Counted from the first letter of the stretch, positions 17,893 to 27,519 are shown. The stretch: DNA of 64,000 nt from Prevotella heparinolytica (GCF_004342845.1 NZ_SLXB01000016.1:1-64000), one strand, 5' to 3'. Notes: generated by a model not told the origin, from the sequence alone. Translations and numbers: made by a program.

Positions 17893-19215
17893 ATGAAAGT
17901 TTTAAAGTTTGGAGGTACTTCAGTAGGCTCGGCAGCTCGCATGAAGGAGGTTGCCAAATTAATTACCGATGGTGAATGTAAGATTGTGGTTCTATCTGCC
18001 ATGTCGGGTACCACAAACACATTGGTTGAGATTTCGGACTATCTGTACAAGAAGAATCCGGAGGGGGCCAACGAAATTATCAATAAACTGGAGAGCAAAT
18101 ATCGCCAGCATATTGAGGAGCTTTTTGCCACTCCGGAGTATAAACAGAAAGGACGCGAACTGATCAAGTCTCATTTTGATTATATCCGTTCTTATACCAA
18201 AGACCTTTTTACATTGTTTGAAGAGAAGGTGGTGCTGGCACAGGGTGAGTTGATTTCTACTGCCATGATGAACTATTATTTGCAGGAATGCGGCATAAAA
18301 TCGGTATTGCTTCCGGCTTTAGAATATATGCGTACGGACAAAAATGCAGAACCCGATCCCGTTTATATCAAAGAAAAATTGAATGTTCAGCTGGAATTAC
18401 ACCCGGATGCTGATATTTATATTACGCAAGGATATATCTGTCGTAATGCTTATGGTGAGATCGATAATCTGCAACGTGGAGGAAGCGACTATACCGCATC
18501 CCTGATTGGAGCGGCTATCAATGCTTCTGAAATACAAATTTGGACGGATATTGACGGCATGCACAACAACGACCCGCGTATCGTTGATAAGACTTCTCCC
18601 GTACGTCATCTGCATTTTGAAGAGGCAGCCGAATTGGCTTATTTCGGTGCCAAGATTCTGCATCCTACTTGCATTCAGCCGGCCAAATATGCCAATATAC
18701 CCGTACGGCTTCTCAATACGATGGCACCCACTGCTCCGGGTACATTGATTTCAAATGATACGGAGAAGGGAAAAATCAAGGCTGTGGCTGCCAAGGAGAA
18801 TATCACGGCTATCAAGATTAAATCCAGTCGCATGCTGCTTGCACACGGCTTTTTGCGCAAGGTGTTTGAAATCTTTGAAAGTTATCAGACTTCCATTGAC
18901 ATGATTTGTACTTCGGAAGTGGGTGTATCGGTGTCTATTGATAACGTTAAGCACCTTAACGAGATTTTGGACGACTTGAAGAAATACGGAACGGTGACTG
19001 TGGATAAGGACATGTGCATTATCTGTGTCGTGGGCGATTTGGAGTGGGAGAATGTGGGCTTTGAAGCCAAAGCATTGGACGCAATGCGCGAGATTCCTGT
19101 TCGAATGATATCTTTCGGCGGCAGTAATTATAACATCTCATTCCTCATTCGGGAGGAGGATAAGAAAGCGGCTTTACAATCGCTTAGTAACGCTCTGTTC
19201 GGCGAAGTACAATAA
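17893..19215 (+). CDS. lysC: Aspartate kinase (lysine-type)
   Basis: Phosphorylates aspartate, committing it to lysine and diaminopimelate, threonine and methionine. It is 440 residues. The kinase domain (about 1-285) opens with VLKFGGTSVGSAARM and carries QRGGSDYTASLIGAAI, WTDIDGMHNNDPRIV and FGAKILHP. A C-terminal ACT pair (about 305-440) implies feedback inhibition. It is monofunctional, with no fused homoserine dehydrogenase. lysA follows 80 bases later with a hairpin between, which fits a diaminopimelate/lysine unit. Confidence 0.95.
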   Translation: MKVLKFGGTSVGSAARMKEVAKLITDGECKIVVLSAMSGTTNTLVEISDYLYKKNPEGANEIINKLESKYRQHIEELFATPEYKQKGRELIKSHFDYIRSYTKDLFTLFEEKVVLAQGELISTAMMNYYLQECGIKSVLLPALEYMRTDKNAEPDPVYIKEKLNVQLELHPDADIYITQGYICRNAYGEIDNLQRGGSDYTASLIGAAINASEIQIWTDIDGMHNNDPRIVDKTSPVRHLHFEEAAELAYFGAKILHPTCIQPAKYANIPVRLLNTMAPTAPGTLISNDTEKGKIKAVAAKENITAIKIKSSRMLLAHGFLRKVFEIFESYQTSIDMICTSEVGVSVSIDNVKHLNEILDDLKKYGTVTVDKDMCIICVVGDLEWENVGFEAKALDAMREIPVRMISFGGSNYNISFLIREEDKKAALQSLSNALFGEVQ

Positions 19216-19235
19216 CAGAAAAGATATATAAAACC

Positions 19236-19273
19236 AAAGCGCTTTTACCTTTTTGATAAAAGCGCTTTTTTAA
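19236..19273 (+). terminator. Hairpin terminator between lysC and lysA
   Basis: AAAGCGCTTTTA (19236-19247) pairs with TAAAAGCGCTTT around a 9-base loop and runs into a T-tract. It lies only 23 bases before lysA, so it may reduce read-through into lysA rather than fully end the transcript. Confidence 0.8.
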
Positions 19274-19295
19274 AACCGGATAACAGGATACACAG

Positions 19296-20456
19296 ATGAA
19301 AGGAATATTTCCCATCAATAAATTTCGAGACTTACGTACGCCCTTCTATTATTATGATACGAAGGTATTACGCGATACGCTTGCCTGCATTCGTGAGGAG
19401 GTGGCAAAGTATGGTAACTATGCAGTGCATTATGCTGTAAAGGCGAATGCGAATCCCAAAGTTCTTGCCATTATTCGCGAGAATGGACTTGGCGCCGATT
19501 GCGTGAGCGGCGGTGAGATTCATGCAGCTATCAAAGCGGGTTTCCCGGCCGATAAAATAGTATTTGCGGGTGTTGGAAAAGCCGATTGGGAAATTAATCT
19601 GGGATTAGATCATGATATCTTTTGTTTTAATGTAGAGTCTGTTCCGGAGCTGGAAATTATCAATGAACTGGCGGGAGCTAAAGGAAAAATGCCCAATGTG
19701 GCATTCCGTATCAATCCCAATGTAGGTGCTCATACTCATGCAAATATCACTACCGGATTGGCCGAAAACAAGTTTGGTATCAGTATGCAGGATATCGATC
19801 ATGTGATTGATGTTGCACAAGGGATGAAGAATGTATGTTTCATCGGATTACATTTTCATATTGGTTCTCAAATATTGGATATGGGCGATTTTGTGGCTTT
19901 GTGCAATCGTGTCAATGAATTGCAGGATAAGTTGGAAGCACGCCGTATCCGTATCAACCATATCAATGTCGGTGGAGGGCTGGGAATTGACTACGGTCAT
20001 CCCAATCGCCAGCCGGTACCCGATTTTCGGAGCTATTTCGAATTATACGATAACCATTTGAATTTACGTCCTCACCAGACACTTCATTTTGAGTTGGGAC
20101 GTTCTGTGGTAGGGCAGTGCGGGTCTTTGATTTCACGTGTGCTCTATGTGAAGCAAGGCGCCAATAAGCAATTTGCCATTTTAGATGCCGATATGACGGA
20201 TTTGATTCGCCCGGCACTTTATCAGGCTTATCATAAGATAGAGAATATCACATCGGATGACCAAATGCAGACTTATGATGTGGTGGGGCCTATATGCGAG
20301 TCATCCGATGTGTTTGGCAAGGCCGTTGATTTGAATGGTGTGAGACGTGGGGACTTTATCGCCCTCCGTTCGGCGGGCGCTTACGGTGAAATTATGGCTT
20401 CGGGTTATAATTGTCGGGAGTTACCGAAAGGGTATACTTCGGATGAGTTAGTATGA
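19296..20456 (+). CDS. lysA: Diaminopimelate decarboxylase
   Basis: The PLP enzyme that decarboxylates meso-diaminopimelate to lysine. It is 386 residues in the fold III (alanine racemase-like) family. The PLP lysine lies in HYAVKANANPKVLAI (about residue 50). GGGLGIDYG binds the PLP phosphate, ELGRSVVGQCG follows, and the substrate-facing Cys is in GPICESSDVFG. The ATG at 19296 follows a terminator-like hairpin, so it may be under separate control from lysC. Confidence 0.95.
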   Translation: MKGIFPINKFRDLRTPFYYYDTKVLRDTLACIREEVAKYGNYAVHYAVKANANPKVLAIIRENGLGADCVSGGEIHAAIKAGFPADKIVFAGVGKADWEINLGLDHDIFCFNVESVPELEIINELAGAKGKMPNVAFRINPNVGAHTHANITTGLAENKFGISMQDIDHVIDVAQGMKNVCFIGLHFHIGSQILDMGDFVALCNRVNELQDKLEARRIRINHINVGGGLGIDYGHPNRQPVPDFRSYFELYDNHLNLRPHQTLHFELGRSVVGQCGSLISRVLYVKQGANKQFAILDADMTDLIRPALYQAYHKIENITSDDQMQTYDVVGPICESSDVFGKAVDLNGVRRGDFIALRSAGAYGEIMASGYNCRELPKGYTSDELV

Positions 20457-20570
20457 ATGTCTTTTCCCTGCGAAACCGATGTCATCTGCGAGTTAAAAAA
20501 GATATAAAGTGAACAAACTGAATGGAGACTTGTTATTTTTGTAGTAGTTTCAAATTTATTAGTTACGATT

Positions 20571-21053
20571 ATGATTACAGAAAAATTACAAAAAGCAATT
20601 AATGGGCAGATTACAGCCGAGTTGTGGTCGTCCAACCTTTATTTGGCAATGTCTTTCTATATGGAGAAAGAAGGTTATTGTGGTATGGCTTCTTGGTTGA
20701 GAAAACAATCTTCTGAGGAAAAAGCACATGCTTGTGAAATGGCTTCTTACATCATCAAACGTGGTGGTGCGGCAAAGCTGGACAAGGTGGATGTTGTTCC
20801 CAATGATTTCGGTACTCCGTTGGAGGTGTTCGAACAGGTTTATGAACACGAATGCCGTATATCTAAGCTGATTGACGAGTTGGTAGACGTGGCTGCCGCT
20901 GAAAAAGATAAGGCTACACAAGACTTCTTGTGGGGATTTATTCGCGAGCAAGTGGAGGAAGAAGCTACCACTGCAGGTATTGTGGATATGATTAAAAAAG
21001 CAGGTGATGCCGGAATCTTCTTTGTGGATGCCAAACTCGGCGAACGTAAATAA
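20571..21053 (+). CDS. ftnA: Ferritin (non-haem, FtnA type)
   Basis: A 160-residue iron-storage ferritin. The four-helix bundle carries the ferroxidase residues: Glu in TAELWSSNLYLAM (about residue 17), and Glu and His in SSEEKAHACEM (about 50 and 53), followed by VEEEATTAGIVD (about 126-137). It has no haem-binding Met52 of the bacterioferritin type. It is monocistronic, with TATTTTTG (20534-20541) as a likely -7 element and a strong terminator downstream. Confidence 0.93.
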   Translation: MITEKLQKAINGQITAELWSSNLYLAMSFYMEKEGYCGMASWLRKQSSEEKAHACEMASYIIKRGGAAKLDKVDVVPNDFGTPLEVFEQVYEHECRISKLIDELVDVAAAEKDKATQDFLWGFIREQVEEEATTAGIVDMIKKAGDAGIFFVDAKLGERK

Positions 21054-21086
21054 ATCAAGATTTGCACAATTTTTATAGTTAATGAT

Positions 21087-21133
21087 AAAAACCATATCAT
21101 TTCTCTGATAGAAGAGTGTGATATGGTTTTTTT
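21087..21133 (+). terminator. Terminator of the ferritin gene
   Basis: AAAACCATATCA (21087-21098) is perfectly complementary to TGATATGGTTTT (21119-21130), and the T-run extends to 21133. Confidence 0.88.
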
Positions 21134-21198
21134 ATATCTTCTACTTGTAGTTGCTTTGCTGCATAGCATCGGTTAATTTGCTATATTTATCCACAGAA

Positions 21199-21438
21199 AT
21201 GGAGAATAACGAATATTATTGTATGGCCTTGATTGCCGAAAAACAAGACTTAGGATATCCAACACCCAACCAACCGGATAATTTTATGCGCTCCGGCTCA
21301 AATACAAAACATAGGGTTGATTTATTGACACCGATTGTAGAACTTCAGCTGTTTTATGATGCAAAGTATGGAATTGCGGATGCATATTTTGCCTATTGGC
21401 TGCGTGATGTTAAATTCTTCAAAGAACATAGCAGATGA
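21199..21438 (+). CDS. Small protein of unknown function, coupled to a MATE exporter
   Basis: A 79-residue frame starting MENNEYYCMALIAEKQ, with a middle rich in polar residues and a C-terminal part rich in aromatics (YAYWLRD-like). I recognise no family. Its stop overlaps the ATG of the MATE gene by four bases (ATGA), a typical coupling arrangement, which argues that it is translated. The frame is open upstream to 21151, but TATATTTA at 21182-21189 looks like a -7 element, so the ATG at 21199 is the likely start. Confidence 0.5.
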   Translation: MENNEYYCMALIAEKQDLGYPTPNQPDNFMRSGSNTKHRVDLLTPIVELQLFYDAKYGIADAYFAYWLRDVKFFKEHSR

Positions 21439-22862
21439 CAACACGGGCTGAAAAAACAAATCGTCTGCTTGCGTTGATTCGCGATGGGAAACCGATGACG
21501 CTGGGACAACAGTTACGTCTGACTGTGCAGCTCAGTATACCGGCTGTTATTGCGCAATTATCTTCCATCATCATGCAGTATATCGATGCCGCCATGGTGG
21601 GAAGCCTCGGTGCCGAGGCATCAGCCTCCATAGGCTTGGTGTCGACAACCACGTGGCTTTTTTGGGGACTGTGTGTGGCTGCCGCTACGGGATTCTCCGT
21701 GCAAGTAGCTCATAAAATCGGTGCGGGCGATATGCAAGGTGCGCGGGCGGTGTTGCGGCAATCGCTGATTGCCACACTTGGCTTCAGCCTTTTGTTGGCT
21801 ATGCTTGGCGTGGCGATTAGTGATGCACTTCCCGGCTGGTTGGGAGGCGATGTTTCCATTCGGCAGAATGCTTCGCTCTATTTTCTTATATTTTCGTTTT
21901 TTCTGCCTGCCTTGCAGATGAATTTCCTGGCTGGAGGCATGTTGCGGTGCAGTGGTAATATGCACGTACCGAGTATGCTTGGGGTAACGATGTGTATATT
22001 GGATGTTGTCTTCAATTTCTTTCTGATTTTTCCTTCGCGCGAGTGGAGTCTGGCAAGTTACTCTTTCACGATGCCGGGTGCAGGACTGGGTGTGGTTGGT
22101 GCGGCATTGGGTACGGTCGCTGCCGAAACGGTTGTTGCCGGAATATTGTTATGGTATCTTTGGAACCGCTCCGATGAGTTGAAACTGGGCGGAGAACGAG
22201 GAGGTTTCCAACCGAAAACAAAGACCTTGAAAAGGGCGCTTCGTATCAGTCTTCCGATGGGATTAGAACACTTTGTCATTTGTGGTGCACAGATTATGAC
22301 AACGGTCATCGTGGCCCCATTGGGAGTTTTTGCCATTGCCGCCAATTCATTTGCCATCACGGCCGAGAGCCTTTGCTATATGCCCGGCTACGGGATTGCT
22401 GATGCTGCCACGACGCTGGTCGGTCAAAGTTTGGGTGCGAAACGTCGCCGGCTGACGCGGAGTTTTGCCCGTATTACCGTATTTATGGGTATGGCAATCA
22501 TGGGTGTAATGGGAGTGGCCATGTATATTTTTGCTCCGCAAATTATCGGATTGATGACACCCGTTGAAGAGATTCGCGAGCTGGGTATCATGGTTTTGCG
22601 CATCGAGGCGTTTGCCGAACCTATGTTTGCAGCCTCGATTGTGGGCTACGGTGTATTTGTTGGCGCGGCTGACACACTTGTTCCGTGTCTGATGAACTTT
22701 TTCAGTATTTGGATTGTTCGGTTATCCTTGGCAGCCTTGCTTGCTCCGACGTTGGGACTCAAAGGCGTATGGATTGCCATGTGTGTCGAGTTATGTTTCC
22801 GAGGCATGATTTTCCTTATTCGCTTGAAGCGGGAACGGTGGATGAAGAATATATATACCTGA
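21435..22862 (+). CDS. MATE-family multidrug/toxin exporter
   Basis: A 475-residue cation-coupled antiporter of the MATE family with about twelve membrane segments in two pseudo-repeats. The first half begins QLRLTVQLSIPAVIAQLSSI and contains YIDAAMVGSLGAEASASIG. The second starts near ALRISLPMGLEHFVICG and contains ADAATTLVGQSLGAKRRRLT. It would export cationic drugs or metabolites; the substrate cannot be told. It overlaps a small upstream frame by 4 bases and is followed 104 bases later by DUF3737 and PatB genes on the same strand. Confidence 0.9.
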   Translation: MTTRAEKTNRLLALIRDGKPMTLGQQLRLTVQLSIPAVIAQLSSIIMQYIDAAMVGSLGAEASASIGLVSTTTWLFWGLCVAAATGFSVQVAHKIGAGDMQGARAVLRQSLIATLGFSLLLAMLGVAISDALPGWLGGDVSIRQNASLYFLIFSFFLPALQMNFLAGGMLRCSGNMHVPSMLGVTMCILDVVFNFFLIFPSREWSLASYSFTMPGAGLGVVGAALGTVAAETVVAGILLWYLWNRSDELKLGGERGGFQPKTKTLKRALRISLPMGLEHFVICGAQIMTTVIVAPLGVFAIAANSFAITAESLCYMPGYGIADAATTLVGQSLGAKRRRLTRSFARITVFMGMAIMGVMGVAMYIFAPQIIGLMTPVEEIRELGIMVLRIEAFAEPMFAASIVGYGVFVGAADTLVPCLMNFFSIWIVRLSLAALLAPTLGLKGVWIAMCVELCFRGMIFLIRLKRERWMKNIYT

Positions 22863-22966
22863 ATTCGGGATAAGCGGTTTACTTTTGCTAAAGATGAGGG
22901 GCTGCATCCTATCGGACGGATATTTCTTGAAGTAAATAATGATAAACAATTAAAATAATATCTCAA

Positions 22967-23833
22967 ATGAAACTTATTAAAGATACCGAATTCGGAGGTG
23001 AACGTCCGCTGTTTGCGTCGCATGATCTTCGTTTGGAGAATGTAGTCATCCGTACCGGTGAATCGGCCATTAAAGAGTGCAGTAACATTGAAGCGGTGGA
23101 ATGTCGTTTCGAGGGGAACTATCCTTTCTGGCATGTTCACGGGTTTAAAATAGACCGTTGCTATTTCGATGTCGGAGGCCGTTCGGCATTGTGGTATAGC
23201 GACCATCTGAAGATGACAGACACGGTGATAGATGCTCCTAAAATGTTCCGTGAGATGACCGAGATTGCTATTGAGAATGTGGTGTTGAACGATGCCGATG
23301 AGGTGTTTTGGCGGTGTAACGATATACACATTCGGAATCTCAAAATGTACGGTGGTACTTATCCGTTCATGTTCAGCAACAATATCTATGTGGACGGGTT
23401 GGAGACTGATAGCAAGTACGTCTTCCAGTATGTGAAGAATGTGGAGATTCACAATGCTAAAATTACGACTAAAGATGCTTTTTGGGAGGTGGAAAATGTA
23501 ACAATCTACGATTCGGAGCTTAACGGCGAATACCTTGGCTGGCACTCGAAGAACCTGCGTTTGGTGAATTGCCACATCACCGGCGAACAACCGCTTTGCT
23601 ATGCGCACGACCTCGTGCTGGAGAATTGTACTTTCGATTCTGATTGTGACCGTGCGTTTGAGTATAGTACATTGCAGGCCGATATTCGCGGAGCCATCAC
23701 CAACATTAAAAACCCGATGTCGGGTCGTATCGTGGCCGATGAATTTGGTTCGGTGACGATTGACGAGAATATCAAAGCCCCGGCTGATTGTGAGATTCGT
23801 CTCAGGGATGAGCGTACTTGCTTTAGCGACTAA
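22967..23833 (+). CDS. DUF3737 family protein (beta-helix-like)
   Basis: A 288-residue soluble protein that fits DUF3737, whose members consist of short repeated strands. Alternating LENV/IENV/VENV-type turns recur about every 20 residues (for example DLRLENVVI, IAIENVVLND, NVEIHNAKI, NLRLVNCHI), which predicts a right-handed beta-helix. No signal peptide is visible. Function is unknown. Its place 12 bases before a C-S lyase gene and after a MATE exporter suggests a shared operon. Confidence 0.75.
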   Translation: MKLIKDTEFGGERPLFASHDLRLENVVIRTGESAIKECSNIEAVECRFEGNYPFWHVHGFKIDRCYFDVGGRSALWYSDHLKMTDTVIDAPKMFREMTEIAIENVVLNDADEVFWRCNDIHIRNLKMYGGTYPFMFSNNIYVDGLETDSKYVFQYVKNVEIHNAKITTKDAFWEVENVTIYDSELNGEYLGWHSKNLRLVNCHITGEQPLCYAHDLVLENCTFDSDCDRAFEYSTLQADIRGAITNIKNPMSGRIVADEFGSVTIDENIKAPADCEIRLRDERTCFSD

Positions 23834-23845
23834 AAGCAGAAGTGT

Positions 23846-25018
23846 ATGAAATTCGATTTCGATAAACAAATTTCACGGCGCGGAACCAATTCCTACAAGT
23901 GGGATAGCGCAAAGAGTGAAGATGTACTGCCTATGTGGGTGGCCGATATGGACTTCCATACGGCTCCCTCAATCGTTGAAGCCTTGCAACGTCGTGTGGC
24001 GCATGGCATCTTCGGTTATACTCGTGTGCCTGATAGCTATTATGAGGCCGTCACAGGTTGGTTTGCCCGGCGCCACGGTTTTCAAATAGACCGTGAATGG
24101 ATTATTTACACATCAGGGGTAGTACCCGCTATCTCGGCTATTATCAAAGCCTTGACCCGGCCGGGTGACAAGGTGCTGGTACAGACACCGGTCTACAACT
24201 GCTTCTTTTCTTCAATTCGTAATAACGGATGTGAAATGGTTTCCTCGCCATTGCTCCATGCGGATAATACCTTTACCATTGATTACGATGATTTGGAGCG
24301 GAAGGCGGCCGATTCTAAAGTTAAAGTGATGCTTCTTTGCAACCCGCACAATCCCGCAGGACGGGTTTGGAAGCGCGAAGAGCTGGTTCGCATCGGCGAG
24401 ATTTGCATCCGCCACGGCGTCACAGTGATTGCTGACGAAATTCATTGCGAGTTGGTTTTCCCGGGCCATACCTATACGCCGTTTGCTTCCATCTCGGACA
24501 ATTTTCTGCAACATTGCGTAACTTGCATCTCACCCAGTAAGGCGTTCAATATTGCCGGGCTACAGATTGCCAATATTGTCTGCTCCGATGATAAACTCAG
24601 GCTGAAGATAGACAGGGCAATCAACGATAACGAAGTGTGCGATGTCAATCCGTTCGGTATCATTGCCACCGAAGCTGCCTATAACGAAGGAGAGGAGTGG
24701 CTTATGCAACTTGTGGCATACTTGCATGGAAACTATCTCTATATGCAAGAATTTTGTCGGGAGTATCTGCCCGGATTTCCAATAGCTACGTTGGAAGGAA
24801 CTTATCTTGTGTGGATGGACTGCAGCGTACTCGGCATTCCGTCGGAAGAACTTGAGAAGAAACTGGTAGATGAAGTCGGATTATGGCTTAACGCCGGAAC
24901 AATGTATGGTTTGGAGGGAGAGGGATTCATGCGTTGGAATATAGCTTGTCCGCATGCTGTCTTGAGAGAGGGCTTAAAACGCTTTGTTTCTTTGGTAAAT
25001 ACCGGGGTTAAGGGATAG
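23846..25018 (+). CDS. PatB/MalY-type PLP-dependent C-S lyase
   Basis: A 390-residue fold I aminotransferase-like enzyme of the MalY/PatB group, typically a cystathionine beta-lyase that cleaves C-S bonds to release homocysteine, pyruvate and ammonia. The N-terminus has the group's DVLPMWVADMDF. CNPHNPAGRVW and VIADEIHCELVF hold PLP, and the Schiff-base lysine is in CISPSKAFNIAGLQ (about residue 232). It follows the DUF3737 gene by 12 bases. A role in methionine synthesis or in degrading sulfur amino acids is possible. Confidence 0.87.
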   Translation: MKFDFDKQISRRGTNSYKWDSAKSEDVLPMWVADMDFHTAPSIVEALQRRVAHGIFGYTRVPDSYYEAVTGWFARRHGFQIDREWIIYTSGVVPAISAIIKALTRPGDKVLVQTPVYNCFFSSIRNNGCEMVSSPLLHADNTFTIDYDDLERKAADSKVKVMLLCNPHNPAGRVWKREELVRIGEICIRHGVTVIADEIHCELVFPGHTYTPFASISDNFLQHCVTCISPSKAFNIAGLQIANIVCSDDKLRLKIDRAINDNEVCDVNPFGIIATEAAYNEGEEWLMQLVAYLHGNYLYMQEFCREYLPGFPIATLEGTYLVWMDCSVLGIPSEELEKKLVDEVGLWLNAGTMYGLEGEGFMRWNIACPHAVLREGLKRFVSLVNTGVKG

Positions 25019-25065
25019 TTTCCCATGTGTATGTGTGGTGATACTAAAAGTTTCACCCCTCTGCG

Positions 25066-25163
25066 TCCGTATGAGACTTACCTTCCCAATACGACTAAGG
25101 CTACTTCCCAATAGGAGTGAGGCCACTTCAGTCGTATTGGGAAGTGGCTTCACTCGTATAGGG
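25066..25163. repeat. 22-bp-period array with palindromic halves between convergent genes
   Basis: CCCAATA cores begin at 25085 and 25107, and reverse-complement cores (TATTGGG, TATAGGG) at 25135 and 25157: each pair is 22 bp apart. TTCCCAATACGACT is exactly complementary to AGTCGTATTGGGAA, so the array can fold into a long hairpin. A decayed further unit lies near 25066. It sits between convergent PatB and kbl genes, where it could also serve as a two-way terminator. Confidence 0.8.
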
Positions 25164-25220
25164 AAATGAACGGCTGTTGCCGTTTGCCTGCTTTTGGTCA
25201 GGATGAAAGGATAGGAAGGC

Positions 25221-26408
25221 CTATTTGAGTACGCCCAACTCTTTCCCCACCTTAATGAATGCGGCTATACATTTATCAAGATGCGCCTTTTCGTGTCCGG
25301 CTGAAATCTGTACGCGGATGCGCGCCTGCTCTTTGGGCACAACCGGATAGTAGAAGCCGGTCACATAGATACCTTCTTCCTGCATGCGTGCCGCATAAAC
25401 CTGTGACAGCTTGGCATCGTATAGCATCACGGCGCAAATGGCACTTTGCGTTGGCTTGATGTCGAACCCGGCAGCGGTCATTTTATCGCGGAAATAGTTT
25501 ACGTTCTCCACCAACTTGTCGTGCAGGACATTGCTTTCTTTCAGCATCTTGAATACTTCGAGGCTGGCGCCTATGATGCCCGGTGCCAACGAATTGGAAA
25601 ACAGATACGGACGGCTGCGCTGGCGCAGCAGGTCAATGATTTCTTTGCGTCCGGTGGTGAATCCGCCCAAAGCGCCGCCGAAGGCTTTACCCAATGTTCC
25701 GGTATAAATGTCTACACGTCCGTAAGTATTATATTGTTCGCTCACGCCGTGTCCTGTAGGTCCTACTACCCCGGCGGAGTGTGACTCGTCCACCATGACC
25801 AGTGCGTCGTATTTTTCGGCAAAGTCGCAAATCTTGTCCATCGGCGCCACGTTTCCATCCATAGAGAACACGCCGTCGGTAACGATGATGCGGAAACGTT
25901 GAGCTTGGACTTCTTGCAGGCATTTTTCAAGTTCGGCCATGTCGGCGTTGGCATAGCGGTAGCGTTTGGCTTTGCAGAGGCGTACACCGTCAATGATGGA
26001 GGCATGATTCAGCGAATCGGAGATGATGGCATCTTCTTCGCTGAAGAGAGGTTCGAATACACCTCCATTGGCATCGAAGCAGGCGGCGTATAGAATAGTG
26101 TCTTCCGTACGGAAGTAATCGGAGATGGCAGCTTCCAATTCTTTGTGGATATCTTGCGTGCCGCAAATGAAGCGTACGGATGACATGCCGTATCCGCGGT
26201 GTTCCATGATTTTCTGGGCAGCAGCAATCAGGCGCGGATGGTTGGATAATCCCAGATAATTGTTGGCGCAGAAGTTCAATACCTCCTTGCCTTTCACTGT
26301 GATGGCAGCTTGTTGCGCACTCTCAATCAGTCGCTCCTCTTTATAGAGTCCTGCCTCTTTGATTTCAGCAATCGTCTTGCTGAGATGGTCTTTCATTTTA
26401 CCGTACAT
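25221..26408 (-). CDS. kbl: Glycine C-acetyltransferase (2-amino-3-ketobutyrate CoA ligase)
   Basis: Cleaves 2-amino-3-ketobutyrate with CoA to glycine and acetyl-CoA. It is a 395-residue alpha-oxoamine synthase. Key segments are NFCANNYLGLSNHP, VDESHSAGVVGPTGHG (PLP-contacting Asp and His), and GTLGKAFGGALGGFTTG, holding the Schiff-base lysine (about residue 241). It is divergent from the threonine dehydrogenase gene, whose product is its substrate. The pair makes a complete threonine-to-glycine route. Confidence 0.94.
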   Translation of the reverse strand: MYGKMKDHLSKTIAEIKEAGLYKEERLIESAQQAAITVKGKEVLNFCANNYLGLSNHPRLIAAAQKIMEHRGYGMSSVRFICGTQDIHKELEAAISDYFRTEDTILYAACFDANGGVFEPLFSEEDAIISDSLNHASIIDGVRLCKAKRYRYANADMAELEKCLQEVQAQRFRIIVTDGVFSMDGNVAPMDKICDFAEKYDALVMVDESHSAGVVGPTGHGVSEQYNTYGRVDIYTGTLGKAFGGALGGFTTGRKEIIDLLRQRSRPYLFSNSLAPGIIGASLEVFKMLKESNVLHDKLVENVNYFRDKMTAAGFDIKPTQSAICAVMLYDAKLSQVYAARMQEEGIYVTGFYYPVVPKEQARIRVQISAGHEKAHLDKCIAAFIKVGKELGVLK

Positions 26409-26516
26409 AGCATTTTATTTTTAGGGTAATACGTCCATGTTACATTTTTCACAAAGGACATCATTTTTCTTGGAATAAACAATAGCAGAATGATAGAAAA
26501 ATGAAAAAAAAGTACG

Positions 26517-26524
26517 TATATTTG
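26517..26524 (+). promoter_or_regulatory. -7 promoter element of the threonine dehydrogenase gene
   Basis: TATATTTG fits the -7 consensus exactly. No good TTTG lies at the usual distance upstream. The start codon is about 40 bases downstream. Confidence 0.5.
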
Positions 26525-26562
26525 TGCCTCTATAATTAACTAATACCTTATTAATAAATCGT

Positions 26563-27519
26563 ATGAAAAATATTTTGGTAATTGGAGCAACCGGGCAGAT
26601 TGGTTCGGAACTTACATTGGAGTTGCGTAAACGCTATGGTGATGATCATGTGGTGGCCGGATATATTCCGAGCGCTATGCCCAAAGGTGAATTAAAAGCA
26701 TCAGGACCTTCGGCCATTGCAGACGTCACCGACCGGCAGTCCATCGAAGTGGTGGCACGCCAGTTTAAGATAGATACGATATACAATCTGGCAGCTTTGC
26801 TTTCGGTGGTGGCGGAAAGTCGTCCGGCCATGGCCTGGAAGATTGGTATAGACGGACTGTGGAACGTGCTTGAAGTGGCGCGTGAGTATAACTGTGCAGT
26901 CTTTACTCCCAGCTCCATAGGTTCGTTCGGCGAGGCTACTCCCCACATACAGACACCGCAAGACACGATTCAGCGTCCGCGTACGATGTATGGCGTAACC
27001 AAAGTGACAACGGAATTGTTGAGCGATTATTATTATACGAAGTATGGCGTGGATACCCGTTCGGTGCGTTTTCCGGGAATTATCTCCAACGTAACCCCTC
27101 CGGGTGGCGGTACTACGGACTATGCGGTGGATATTTTCTATTCGGCAGTGAAAGGCGAAAAGTTTGTCTGCCCATTAAAACAGGGTACTTATATGGACAT
27201 GATGTACATGCCCGATGCCTTGAATGCTGCCATATCACTGATGGAAGCTGCGCCGGCAAGGCTGAAGCATCGCAATGCGTTCAATATTACTTCCATGAGT
27301 TTCGATCCGGAAGAAATATATAACGCCATCAAAAAGCATATACCCGATTTTGAAATGGCATATCAGGTGGATCCTCTGCGGCAAGCCATAGCCGATAGCT
27401 GGCCCGATTCATTGGATGATTCGTGTGCTCGTGAAGAATGGGACTGGATGCCGCAATATAATTTGGAGTCCATGACCGTGGACATGCTGGAAAAATTGAA
27501 AGCTAAATTTAATAAGTGA
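26563..27519 (+). CDS. L-threonine 3-dehydrogenase (short-chain, epimerase-like type)
   Basis: A 318-residue NAD-dependent enzyme of the extended SDR family. It opens with the Rossmann motif GATGQIGSE (about residues 7-15) and has the catalytic Tyr-Lys pair in YGVTKVTTELL (about 147 and 151), as in UDP-galactose-4-epimerase-like threonine dehydrogenases. VRFPGIISNVTPPGGGTTDYAV is the typical substrate loop of that group. Divergent pairing with kbl supports the assignment: it oxidises threonine to 2-amino-3-ketobutyrate. Confidence 0.9.
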   Translation: MKNILVIGATGQIGSELTLELRKRYGDDHVVAGYIPSAMPKGELKASGPSAIADVTDRQSIEVVARQFKIDTIYNLAALLSVVAESRPAMAWKIGIDGLWNVLEVAREYNCAVFTPSSIGSFGEATPHIQTPQDTIQRPRTMYGVTKVTTELLSDYYYTKYGVDTRSVRFPGIISNVTPPGGGTTDYAVDIFYSAVKGEKFVCPLKQGTYMDMMYMPDALNAAISLMEAAPARLKHRNAFNITSMSFDPEEIYNAIKKHIPDFEMAYQVDPLRQAIADSWPDSLDDSCAREEWDWMPQYNLESMTVDMLEKLKAKFNK

